Of a stretch of DNA of 35,237 nucleotides, positions 28,306 through 35,237 are shown in pieces (position 1 is the stretch's first letter; each line of letters opens with the position of its first letter). A program made the position numbers and the translations under genes. This DNA is from Terriglobales bacterium. Its GTDB lineage: Bacteria > Acidobacteriota > Terriglobia > Terriglobales > Acidobacteriaceae. Under the pieces are notes generated by a model that saw only the letters and a program-made list of their open reading frames with translations, was not told the origin of the DNA and made no database searches. The DNA lies in NCBI GenBank assembly GCA_035624455.1, contig DASPRM010000122.1, positions 1-35,237 on the forward strand, given 5' to 3'.

Positions 28306-28818
28306 ATGATTCACCCCATCGTTAAATTTGGCGATCCGGTTCTGGAAAAACCCGCGGCTCCGGTTACCGTTTTCGACGGCGATCTTAAGAAGCTGATTGA
28401 AGAGATGTTCGAGTCCATGTACGCCGCGCACGGCGTCGGCCTCGCGGCTCCGCAGATCGGTATCTCCAAGCGTGTTGCCGTAATCGATGTGACTTTCAAG
28501 GAAGACCCCGAGGCCAGGCTGGTGCTCGTGAACCCGGAAATCATTCACACCGAAGGCCGCATAACCCAGAACGAGGGCTGCCTCAGCATTCCTGAGTTTC
28601 GCGAGAACGTGACTCGCGCACGCTCCTGCACCGTGCGCGCCCAGGATATTACAGGCCAGTGGTTCGAGCGCACGGGAGAAGACCTTCTGGCGCGTGCCCT
28701 GCAGCACGAAACCGATCATCTCAACGGCAAGCTCTATATCCATCGCATCAGCGCGCTGAAACGCGATCTGATCCGGCGCAAGATTCGCAAATTGGAAAAA
28801 GCCGGCGAGTGGAAATAG
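28306..28818 (+). CDS. def: Peptide deformylase
   Basis: Peptide deformylase removes the formyl group from N-terminal fMet of new proteins as they leave the ribosome. The 170-residue protein has all three motifs: GVGLAAPQIG (43-52), EGCLSIPE (90-97, metal ligand Cys92) and QHETDHLNG (133-141, metal ligands His134 and His138, catalytic Glu135). Type 1 length and sequence. It begins right after the aroC stop and is 46 nt ahead of fmt, the enzyme that adds the formyl group. The def-fmt pair is a common gene neighbourhood. Confidence 0.97.
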   Translation: MIHPIVKFGDPVLEKPAAPVTVFDGDLKKLIEEMFESMYAAHGVGLAAPQIGISKRVAVIDVTFKEDPEARLVLVNPEIIHTEGRITQNEGCLSIPEFRENVTRARSCTVRAQDITGQWFERTGEDLLARALQHETDHLNGKLYIHRISALKRDLIRRKIRKLEKAGEWK

Positions 28819-28864
28819 GCTCCATTTCCGGGTTCATCTTCCTCGCGGCCATCTACAATCAACC

Positions 28865-29842
28865 ATGATGGATCTAGTCTTCTGCGGCACCCCGCAATTC
28901 GCCGTACCTACGCTGCGCGCGCTTCTGGACCACGGTTTCAGCATTCGTCTGGTGGTCACGCAGCCAGACCGTCCCAGCGGCCGTGGGTTGGAGCTCTCGT
29001 CTTCGCCGGTGAAACAGCTTGCACTCGAGCGGGGCCTTCCAATCACGCAGCCGGACAGAATCAAGAACAATCAGGAATTTCGCGCCCAGCTCGACTCCAT
29101 CCAGCCTGCGGCGATTGTGGTGGTGGGCTACGGCCGCATCATCCCGCAATGGATGATCGACCTCCCTCCACTCGGCAATATCAATCTGCATGCTTCGCTC
29201 CTGCCTAAATACCGGGGAGCCGCGCCCATCCAATGGGCAATCGCTATGGGCGAGACCGTCGCCGGTGTAACCACCATGCGCATCGATGCAGGTCTTGATA
29301 CGGGCGACATTTTGCTTCAACGCCAATTGCCCATCGCACCCGAAGACACCGCCGTCACACTCGCTCCGCGTCTCGCCGAAATCGGAGCCGAGCTGATGGT
29401 CGAAACCCTGCCTGCCCTGGAGCAGGGCAAAATCCAACCACATCCGCAGGATCACTCGCAATCCAGTCTGGCGCCGATCCTGAAAAAGGAAGACGGACTC
29501 ATTGATTTCCAGATGACGGCAACCGAGATCTGCAATCGCCTGCGCGGATTCCAGCCCTGGCCGGGTATTTTCACCATCTTTCGCGGTAAGCATCTCACCA
29601 TCACGGCAGCAAGGCCATTAGCAAAGGCGTCAGTCGAACTCGAGCCCGCACTGCTCAAGCTCGAATCAGACCGTCTGCTGGTGGGATGTGGAGGATCAAC
29701 AGCGATAGAACTGCTTGAGGTTCAGCCCGAAGGCAAGAAGCGCATGTCGATTAAGGATTTCATCAATGGTTATCGTCCCAAACCAGCCGAGAAATTGGGT
29801 CAGCCGGCGACAGAATCTGCGCCCGCAAAAACCCAAGCCTGA
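28865..29842 (+). CDS. fmt: Methionyl-tRNA formyltransferase
   Basis: Fmt formylates Met-tRNAfMet with 10-formyltetrahydrofolate for translation initiation. The 325-residue protein opens MMDLVFCGTPQFAVPTLRALL and has the active-site block NLHASLLPKYRGAAPIQWAI with the conserved Asn-His pair. MRIDAGLDTGDILL follows with the catalytic Asp. The C-terminal tRNA-binding domain starts near GFQPWPGIFTIF. Start could be either of two adjacent ATGs (28865, 28868); no strong ribosome-binding site. A Lys/Ala/Thr-rich tail ends the protein. It sits between def and rsmB. Confidence 0.97.
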   Translation: MMDLVFCGTPQFAVPTLRALLDHGFSIRLVVTQPDRPSGRGLELSSSPVKQLALERGLPITQPDRIKNNQEFRAQLDSIQPAAIVVVGYGRIIPQWMIDLPPLGNINLHASLLPKYRGAAPIQWAIAMGETVAGVTTMRIDAGLDTGDILLQRQLPIAPEDTAVTLAPRLAEIGAELMVETLPALEQGKIQPHPQDHSQSSLAPILKKEDGLIDFQMTATEICNRLRGFQPWPGIFTIFRGKHLTITAARPLAKASVELEPALLKLESDRLLVGCGGSTAIELLEVQPEGKKRMSIKDFINGYRPKPAEKLGQPATESAPAKTQA

Positions 29843-29906
29843 ATTCTGACATGCCACACGCTCAGCGCCTCTCTTACACGGCGGATCGCAGATCGGGTCC
29901 TCAAAA

Positions 29907-31277
29907 TTGTTAAGCCCGGCCCGATCTGCGGCATTCGATATCCTGCTCAAGGTTGAGCAGCAGAAGGCCTACGCGTCCGAGCTGCTGAATTCTGCGCGTC
30001 TCGCCCACCTCTCTTCTGCGGACCGCGCCCTATGCACAGAGCTGGTGATGGGAGTGCTCCGCTGGCAGTCCCGGCTCGACCACACATTGGCTGATCTGGT
30101 CTCCAAGCCGGTCGCGAAACTCGACCCCGAGGTGTTGCTGGCGTTGCGCCTGGCTGTGTATCAGATCATGTTTTTACAACGCATTCCTGCCCACGCTTCG
30201 GTGAACGATAGCGTGGAGCTGGTTAAGCGGAAACGTAAGCGCTCAGCTGCGCCATTCGTAAATGCCGTTCTGCGCAAGCTCGCAGCCAACCCGATCTCCG
30301 CCGAACCAGTGCTGGCTCCTGGGCCAACGACCGTCCCCGATCTTGTTCAAATTTACGCTCATCCTCTCTGGCTGGTCGACCGCTGGGCGGTCCGCTATGG
30401 CTTGGAACGAGCTGCCGCCATCTGCGCCTACGATCAGAAGGTGCCGCCCACATCTATTCGATTGCTCGATCCTTCGGCTGAGCGTGAGCTGATGGGGGCG
30501 GGCATTGAGATTTCGCCGGGGCTTCTGATGCAATCCGCACGTCGCATCGTCGCCGGCGATGTCACCTCGACCACGGCTTTCCGTGACGGTCGCATCACGA
30601 TACAGGATGAAGGCTCACAGCTCGTCGCTCACGTGGTCGCGGCCGGAAATCGCATCCTGGATTGCTGCGCCGCGCCCGGAGGCAAGACAATTCTGCTGGC
30701 TGCCCGCAACCCCAACGCTCAAGTGATCGCCGCCGAGTTGCATCCCCAGCGGGCCTCCGCCATGCAGGCGCGAGTAGCCCATTTGTCTTCCTCGCTCGCA
30801 GTCCGCGACCGCATCCGAATCGTTGCGGCCGATGTTACCCGGCTGCCTTTTGCAACTTCTTTCGACAGCATTCTTGCAGACGTCCCATGTTCTGGCACCG
30901 GCACGCTGGCCCGCCATCCTGAAATAAAGTGGCGTCTCACCCTCGACGATCTTGCCGATCTCCACTCCCGCCAAATTTCCATTCTCACCTCGGCACTGGA
31001 TCGGCTTTCGCCCGGCGGGTGCCTGCTCTACTGCAGCTGTTCCCTGGAGCCGGAAGAGAATGAGGAAGTCGTGCGTGAGGTCCTGCGGCAGAAACCGGAC
31101 TTCCGGCTTGTCGATTGCAAGCCAGAGCTGACGCGCCTGCGCCAATCCGGTGAGCTGATCTGGCCTGACCTCGACTCGCTGCTCGATGGCTCCTCTGTAA
31201 GAACATTTCCCGGAATCCATCCCTGCGATGGCTTTTTCGCCGCAATGATAATGATGCCAAGTGTCCGCCAGCGCTAA
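29907..31277 (+). CDS. rsmB: 16S rRNA (cytosine967-C5)-methyltransferase RsmB
   Basis: RsmB methylates C967 of 16S rRNA. The 456-residue protein has an N-terminal NusB-like RNA-binding domain (about 1-150, ILLKVEQQKAYASELLN and ILADVV-type helices) and the methyltransferase domain: SAM site ILDCCAAPGGKT (about 250-261), motif IV DVPCSGTGTLARHP (about 325-338) and the nucleophile motif LLYCSCSLEPEEN (about 372-384), where Cys replaces the usual Thr-Cys pair by Ser-Cys. Start is TTG 29907; no in-frame ATG or GTG lies in the short upstream gap. It is 64 nt after fmt and probably belongs to the aroC-def-fmt-rsmB run. Confidence 0.94.
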   Translation: MLSPARSAAFDILLKVEQQKAYASELLNSARLAHLSSADRALCTELVMGVLRWQSRLDHTLADLVSKPVAKLDPEVLLALRLAVYQIMFLQRIPAHASVNDSVELVKRKRKRSAAPFVNAVLRKLAANPISAEPVLAPGPTTVPDLVQIYAHPLWLVDRWAVRYGLERAAAICAYDQKVPPTSIRLLDPSAERELMGAGIEISPGLLMQSARRIVAGDVTSTTAFRDGRITIQDEGSQLVAHVVAAGNRILDCCAAPGGKTILLAARNPNAQVIAAELHPQRASAMQARVAHLSSSLAVRDRIRIVAADVTRLPFATSFDSILADVPCSGTGTLARHPEIKWRLTLDDLADLHSRQISILTSALDRLSPGGCLLYCSCSLEPEENEEVVREVLRQKPDFRLVDCKPELTRLRQSGELIWPDLDSLLDGSSVRTFPGIHPCDGFFAAMIMMPSVRQR

Positions 31278-31287
31278 ACCACAGACG

Positions 31288-31320
31288 ATCATGCTGAGCG
31301 AAGCGACGCATCTGTGCTTT
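31288..31320. repeat. Degenerate copy of the TGAGCGAAGCGA...GGATCT repeat
   Basis: ATCATGCTGAGCGAAGCGAC then GCATCTGTGCTTT resembles the ends of the 2328-2406 type element joined without the hairpin core. It lies in the 145-nt gap between rsmB and the PASTA gene, which are convergent. Confidence 0.4.
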
Positions 31321-31422
31321 TATCCGGCGCCGACATTCTGTTTCCCTCGCCGCCTGAACTCGAGCAAGCCCAAACAAAAGGGCGCCAAACCGACCGACTA
31401 CCCGAGGAAGAAATCCATTGCC

Positions 31423-32166
31423 TCAGCGACTGACTTCCAGGGTGACACTCGAGCCGGCAAAAACCTTCTGTCCTGCCGGCGGGTATTGCTTGATCACCAT
31501 GGTAGGAGCCGCAATCGGCTCGGGAGCAGGCTCGGGAAAGATTTGCTGCCCGATTGCGTCCGCACCACTCACCTTACCCAGTTTCAGTCCCCCGGCCTCG
31601 ATCGCGGCCGCCGCTTCCACCAGCGGACGCCCCACGAAATTCGGCATCACCAGCGCCTCCGGCAGCTCTGGAGCGCCGACCAGCAGGCTTACTTTGGGCG
31701 ACGCTACCTGCGCGTTCGCCGCTGGACTCTGTGCTGCTATTTCGTCCGGCGAAATGCCGGGCAAAGCGATCACCGCTACAGTTCCCAATTCCAGCCCGCG
31801 CTGCCTTAGATTGAGCTCCGCCGCGCGCATGCTTTCTCCCACCACATCGGGGATAGTAGACCGTTGCGGGCCCAGACTCACTGCTAGCTGTACCCGCCAG
31901 CCCCGCCGCACTTTGCTTCCTGCTGGCGGTACCTGCGACATAATCTGTCCCTCCGCCACATCTGGACTGTAGAATTTCCCCTCCATCTGCAGCAGTAATC
32001 CTTTCGCTTGCGCCGCGCGTTCTGCTTCCTTGGAAGCCATGCGCACGAAGTTGGGCACGCTGACTTCTCCACCGTGGATGGCCAGGCGCATCGCCGTAAG
32101 TGCGGAGAGCACGGCTACCGAGATCAGCACAAGCCCCAGCGGGACAATCTGCAGTAATCGTCGCAT
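31423..32166 (-). CDS. Membrane-anchored protein with three PASTA domains
   Basis: A 247-residue protein with one N-terminal transmembrane helix (about 6-26, PLGLVLISVAVLSALTA) and three extracytoplasmic PASTA domains: about 35-97 (VPNFVRMASKEAERAAQAKG...), 104-163 (IPDVVGESMRAAELNLRQRG...) and 170-246 (MPNFVGRPLVEAAAAIEAGG...). PASTA domains in Ser/Thr kinases and PBPs bind cell wall fragments. There is no kinase or transpeptidase domain here, so it is a stand-alone sensor or scaffold of unknown partner. No Shine-Dalgarno is visible upstream of ATG 32166 on its own strand. It is convergent with rsmB and divergent from selA. Confidence 0.9.
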   Translation of the reverse strand: MRRLLQIVPLGLVLISVAVLSALTAMRLAIHGGEVSVPNFVRMASKEAERAAQAKGLLLQMEGKFYSPDVAEGQIMSQVPPAGSKVRRGWRVQLAVSLGPQRSTIPDVVGESMRAAELNLRQRGLELGTVAVIALPGISPDEIAAQSPAANAQVASPKVSLLVGAPELPEALVMPNFVGRPLVEAAAAIEAGGLKLGKVSGADAIGQQIFPEPAPEPIAAPTMVIKQYPPAGQKVFAGSSVTLEVSR

Positions 32167-32285
32167 CGGAGGAGAAGCCGATTGTATCGTGCCAGCATGA
32201 AAGCGGTTGGTGATTGGCTGAGGGGCATGATGAAATACTGTTTAGGCACAGCAGGATTTTTTCAGCTGCTGCAGCGAACTGGAGA

Positions 32286-33716
32286 ATGAACACGAATCTT
32301 ACGGAGCAGGCTGCTCTCTTTCGCAAACTCCCGTCGGTGGATGAACTGCTGCGCCACCCGGAGATAGCGACTCTGGTCGCCCGTGAGGGCCACGCCGCGG
32401 TAACCGAGGCCTCCCGGACAGTGCTCGCCAAGTTGCGCGAGGAGATCTCGGCTGGCCGCCTCGATCAGGCTACGGTTGACCTTGCACTCACGGGTGTAGC
32501 TGCAGCCGTCGAACGCCAGTTACGGCAGTCGCTTCGTCAGTCTCTTCGCCCCGTGATCAATGCCACCGGGGTGATTCTGCACACCAATCTTGGACGTGCG
32601 CCATTGTCGCAAGCTGCGCTGGAAAACATCCAGCAGACAGCGAGAACCTACTCCAATCTTGAATTCAACCTCGAGGCGGGAGAGCGTGGCAAGCGCGACG
32701 TCCACGCAGATCGACTGTTTGCGCGCTTGCTGGCGGCAGGAAGCACTGCCGCACCCATCTCCACCATTGTGGTCAACAACAATGCCGCTGCCGTATTTCT
32801 TGCCCTTAACACGCTGGCCGACGGATTCGAGGTCATTGTTTCGCGGGGTGAGTTGGTTGAGATCGGAGGCTCCTTTCGCATTCCCGACGTGATGGCAAAA
32901 TCGCACGCCGTCCTGAAAGAAGTCGGGACCACGAATCGTACGCGCATTTCGGATTATGAGCGCGCCATCGGTGAACGCACTCGCCTGCTTCTGCGTGTCC
33001 ACCGATCAAATTTTCAGATCACTGGCTTCACCGAACAGCCCGCCCTGGAAGAGCTGGTTGCGCTGGGACGCAGCCATGGCATCCCCGTGATGGAGGACCT
33101 GGGCAGTGGCGCGCTGTTTGACCTTCGCTCCGTCGGAATCCAGGGCGAGCCTGGCGTAACCGAGAGTCTTCAGGCAGGCATCGACATTCTGACTTATAGC
33201 GGTGACAAGCTGCTCGGCGGGCCACAGGCCGGAATCATCAGCGGCCGGAAGGATCTGGTCGCGCGCATCCGCTCTAATCCCCTGTTCCGCGCTTTGCGTG
33301 TCGACAAGCTTACGTACGCCGCCCTGGAAGCCACCCTGCTCGCATACCTGCGCCAGGATTACGATGCCATCCCCGCCATTCGCCTGATGCGTGTGCCGCT
33401 GGCGGATATCGCCCGTCGAATCGAAGTCGTCCTCACTCTGCTCAAACCTTCCGCGCCCAGCCTGACGGCGGAAACGATCGATGGGGAGTCGGTGGTCGGT
33501 GGCGGCGCCGCGCCCGCTTCCACTCTGCCCACCCGCCTTCTGGCTATTGCTTTGACGAGCATGAGCGCGGGGGATCTGGCATCACGTCTGCGCCTCAATG
33601 ATCCACCCATCATTGCCCGGGTTGACGAAGGTCGCCTGCTCATCGATCTGCGCACAGTTTTCCCCGAGCAGGACCAAGCCCTCTCTCAAGCACTCATTGA
33701 CATCGCGAGAACTTGA
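32286..33716 (+). CDS. selA: L-seryl-tRNA(Sec) selenium transferase
   Basis: SelA is a PLP enzyme that converts Ser-tRNASec to selenocysteinyl-tRNASec using selenophosphate, so the organism probably makes selenoproteins. The 476-residue protein (ATG 32286; upstream frame to 32214 has no family sequence) has PSVDELL near the N-terminus, VINATGVILHTNLGRAPLS (90-108), the Gly-rich turn GELVEIGGSFRIPDVMA (188-204), MEDLGSG (269-275) and the PLP lysine in SGDKLLGGPQAGI (305-317, Lys308). The C-terminus TVFPEQDQ fits. The ribosome-binding site GGAG is very close to the ATG. No selB, selC tRNA or selD is in the window. Confidence 0.95.
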   Translation: MNTNLTEQAALFRKLPSVDELLRHPEIATLVAREGHAAVTEASRTVLAKLREEISAGRLDQATVDLALTGVAAAVERQLRQSLRQSLRPVINATGVILHTNLGRAPLSQAALENIQQTARTYSNLEFNLEAGERGKRDVHADRLFARLLAAGSTAAPISTIVVNNNAAAVFLALNTLADGFEVIVSRGELVEIGGSFRIPDVMAKSHAVLKEVGTTNRTRISDYERAIGERTRLLLRVHRSNFQITGFTEQPALEELVALGRSHGIPVMEDLGSGALFDLRSVGIQGEPGVTESLQAGIDILTYSGDKLLGGPQAGIISGRKDLVARIRSNPLFRALRVDKLTYAALEATLLAYLRQDYDAIPAIRLMRVPLADIARRIEVVLTLLKPSAPSLTAETIDGESVVGGGAAPASTLPTRLLAIALTSMSAGDLASRLRLNDPPIIARVDEGRLLIDLRTVFPEQDQALSQALIDIART

Positions 33717-33718
33717 GC

Positions 33719-33802
33719 CGTTTTGGGCGTGAGGGGAAGTCCCCAGATCCGGGGTCCCCGACGAGACCATTATCCGCTCCTTGGGGTGTGAGGCGAAATC
33801 CC
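33719..33802. repeat. Imperfect direct repeat after selA
   Basis: TTGGGCGTGAGGGGAAGTCC near 33722-33743 and TTGGGGTGTGAGGCGAAATC near 33780-33802 match with a 1-nt shift and a few changes. A CCCC-agatcc-GGGG hairpin lies between. It may be another worn interspersed element. Confidence 0.3.
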
Positions 33803-33829
33803 GAGCGCAACGAAGAATTCTTTTTGCTG

Positions 33830-33863
33830 CCGCAAACGAAAAGGGCTGCTTTTCGCAGCCCTT
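33830..33863 (-). terminator. Intrinsic terminator of the His/Asp/Trp-rich protein gene
   Basis: On the minus strand, AAGGGCTGC, loop GAAAA, GCAGCCCTT (33841-33849 with 33855-33863) is a perfect 9-bp stem followed by TTCGTTT. It lies about 25 nt after the stop of the upstream gene. Confidence 0.8.
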
Positions 33864-33886
33864 AGTCGCGCGATCAGAGAAGCTAC

Positions 33887-34165
33887 TTACCGCGGCCAGA
33901 CGTGATAGCGTTGCCAGTACTCCTGCCGCCAACGCCAATCGTCACGATCATGGTGACGCCAGTAATCGCGGTCATGGTCGTAGTTGTAACGCCGCCATTC
34001 CTCGCGCTCCTGGCGATGCCGCCAATCGTCTCGGTCATACACACGATGACGATGGTCCCAATCGTGATCATGATCCTCGGCAAATGCCGCGCCACTTAAA
34101 CTGAGCATCACGCCCAGCAGACCCAGTACTGCCCACCTCCTGATCGACTTGAATTTCGTAATCAT
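33887..34165 (-). CDS. Secreted His/Asp/Trp/Arg-rich small protein
   Basis: A 92-residue protein. ATG 34165 is chosen because GGAGGG lies 5 nt upstream; a TTG 12 nt further up has no better site. Residues 1-25 are a signal peptide (WAVLGLLGVMLSLSGAAFA, cut after AFA). The mature 67 residues are almost all His, Asp, Arg, Trp, Tyr and Glu, in repeats like DHDHDWDHRHR, YDRDDWRHRQE and RRYNYDHDRDYW. The pattern may bind metals or nucleic acids, or aid adhesion, but no family was recognised. The gene has its own terminator on the 3' side. Confidence 0.75.
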   Translation of the reverse strand: MITKFKSIRRWAVLGLLGVMLSLSGAAFAEDHDHDWDHRHRVYDRDDWRHRQEREEWRRYNYDHDRDYWRHHDRDDWRWRQEYWQRYHVWPR

Positions 34166-34295
34166 CGGGCCCTCCAATCCTCGACCCTGCGGCGCATCCG
34201 CCGCTTTATGTCAATACAAACCCCAAACTGGGCAGATAGTTTCCGCGCTGCAAATCACTGATCGCAGGGGGAATGGGGAGTCTTACACTTTCAAT

Positions 34296-34345
34296 GATTG
34301 TCATCACGAGTAAGCGAATAGCGAGCGCGGGATCTGCAGTTCGAA
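34296..34345. repeat. GATTGTCATCACGAG...GGATCTGCAGTT repeat
   Basis: GATTGTCATCACGAG, core TAAGCGAATAGCGAGCG, then CGGGATCTGCAGTTCG. Same edges as the copies at 18936-19076 and 26171-26217, with a different core that does not form a perfect hairpin. Confidence 0.6.
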
Positions 34346-34382
34346 GTCAATATCCACTGGAAGACCTGCTATCCTGCCCTCC

Positions 34383-34514
34383 ATGGAATCGAATTTCCAT
34401 GAACACAGAATTACCCAGCTGAACCATGTGCGCAGCTGCACCACTTGCAAGGCGAAAATCGGCGGCGGAGTTTTTCTGATCGCGCTGTTGGCGTATTGGT
34501 TTTTCCTGAGGTAA
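34383..34514 (+). CDS. Possible 43-residue CxxC/single-span membrane microprotein
   Basis: ATG 34383 opens 43 codons to TAA 34512-34514. The product has a polar start (MESNFHEHRITQLNHVRS), a CTTC motif (residues 19-22), a basic KAK and then one hydrophobic helix of about 15 residues (GGVFLIALLAYWFFLR). Positive residues before the helix suggest N-in topology, placing the CxxC in the cytosol. No clear ribosome-binding site, and the gene is short, so it may be chance. It starts about 40 nt after a dispersed repeat. Confidence 0.35.
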   Translation: MESNFHEHRITQLNHVRSCTTCKAKIGGGVFLIALLAYWFFLR

Positions 34515-35237
34515 GCCCTTCCGGCCCAAGCCCACCACGGCAAAGATAGGAAGGAACACGAGACCAACTTGGCGACCACTGGGCTGCAGCAGCGCGGAAA
34601 TAGCTGAGGAGGTGAACGTGGACTCTTGCGGCCGACTACTGATTCTTGAGGGCTAAAGTAATTAAGGGTCCCAAGGTTTTCTGTCAGGCTCGTTCTTCTC
34701 GGCCAGCCGCTCGCTTTAGACCCTCGCTCACCTCTGCCTGACCCCTGTTGCCAGTATGATCACGCCGATTTCGCTTGGGCTCCGGGCTCACCACCAACCG
34801 GATAAACCAGCTCGACTCCTCGGGACCCTATCCTGCTCTTGACTACGTCTCTCATTCTCCTCAACCAGCGCTTTGCTAAAGACCGTCGCTTAACCTTCCC
34901 ATCCCCAGTCTCGAGAACCAAAAACGGGTGACTAAGCTTCAGCCCCGGTACGCCGCACCAACCGGGAAAATTCAGAGGCTGTCAAAGAACGATTGTCTTT
35001 TTACTCTCCCCTGCTTTTCCGTCAAGAATGAATCTGCCCCTTTTATGTAGTTTGTTTTCAACCAAGTGCAGCTCATCCACAGCCCGCTGCCCCAAACTGG
35101 GGCAAACCCAGAATTTCATTCTGGGCAAAAGCCGCTCTTGGCGCATGTTTTGCTTATATGAGCTACCTCCCAACCGCATATTCCCTATCCGGGAACCCAC
35201 TCTCAATGTGCAAAACCCAGCAGAATCCGCACTGGAT
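34515..35237. other. Terminal unassigned region
   Basis: These 723 nt lack a recognisable gene. On the minus strand a frame is open without an ATG near its start from 34981 to a TGA at 34760-34762 (73 codons, running through PFLVLETGDGKVKRRSLAKR and ending GGEPGAQAKSA); it has no family resemblance. Two hairpins sit side by side near the right end: GCCCC-aaact-GGGGC (35089-35103) and CCCAGAAT-ttc-ATTCTGGG (35107-35125). A minus-strand 74-codon frame (34982-35206) has no ribosome-binding site or homology signal that I can see. Confidence 0.5.
35089..35125. repeat. Tandem hairpins
   Basis: GCCCC-aaact-GGGGC (35089-35103) and CCCAGAAT-ttc-ATTCTGGG (35107-35125) are both perfect and only 3 nt apart. 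The 12-mer CCCCAAACTGGG also occurs at 34221-34232. Confidence 0.45.

Noticed and set aside
27859-28743. 294-codon minus-strand frame
   Set aside because: Antisense to aroC and def, both of which are fully conserved on the plus strand.
31574-32431. 285-codon minus-strand frame
   Set aside because: Overlaps the PASTA gene in another frame and the start of selA; Arg/Gly/Ala-rich without motifs.
34304-34579. 91-codon minus-strand frame
   Set aside because: Covers a dispersed repeat and the antisense of the candidate microprotein; no ribosome-binding site or family sequence.
35073-35081. TCATCCACA as a DnaA box (one difference from TTATCCACA)
   Set aside because: A single site far from dnaA; such 9-mers are expected by chance in 35 kb.

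Overview
The window (35,237 nt) looks like a chromosomal segment of an Acidobacteriota bacterium, probably class Terriglobia (Koribacter/Terriglobus relatives). This is inferred from moderately high GC, the housekeeping protein sequences, GTG/TTG starts, and many short dispersed GC-rich hairpin repeats between genes. No plasmid, phage, IS element, CRISPR array, rRNA or tRNA was found. An LpxC gene indicates a lipid A-making, Gram-negative cell envelope.

Layout. 1-15.7 kb is a replication neighbourhood: the 3' part of gyrA (+), a DUF4139 secreted protein (-), a small membrane protein (-), gyrB (-), an Asp/Glu racemase-fold protein (-), a secreted protein with an L7/L12-like tail (+), a bactofilin-like/TM protein (-), mscL (-), dnaN (-) and dnaA (-). 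Upstream of dnaA is about 1.3 kb without an intact gene. It holds hairpins, a palindrome, DnaA-box-like 9-mers and the wreck of a VapBC toxin-antitoxin pair. Transcription diverges here (dnaA leftward, lpxC rightward), so it is the best oriC candidate in the window. 15.7-26.1 kb carries lpxC, a cyclase-family enzyme, folK, a Cys-rich protein, a two-domain M16 peptidase, an M50 protease with CBS domains, rsmD, a DUF488 protein and a YhaM-like OB/HD protein. 26.3-31.3 kb is a rightward run: HAD hydrolase, aroC, def, fmt, rsmB. def and fmt are the two ends of the N-formylmethionine cycle, and rsmB and rsmD both modify 16S rRNA. 31.4-35.2 kb has a PASTA membrane protein, selA (selenocysteine synthase), a His/Asp/Trp/Arg-rich secreted protein, a possible 43-residue membrane microprotein and about 0.7 kb that I cannot assign.

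I found no obviously novel multi-gene system. The most interesting signals are: (1) at least four families of dispersed intergenic hairpin repeats, one supplying the upstream edge of folK; (2) a doubly broken vapBC locus beside the candidate origin; (3) a racemase-fold protein lacking both canonical cysteines; (4) unusual domain joins (L7/L12-like tail on a secreted protein, zinc ribbon on MscL, bactofilin-like N-terminus on a membrane protein); (5) split replication gene order, with no recF, rpmH or rnpA beside dnaA/dnaN and with gyrA and gyrB convergent.
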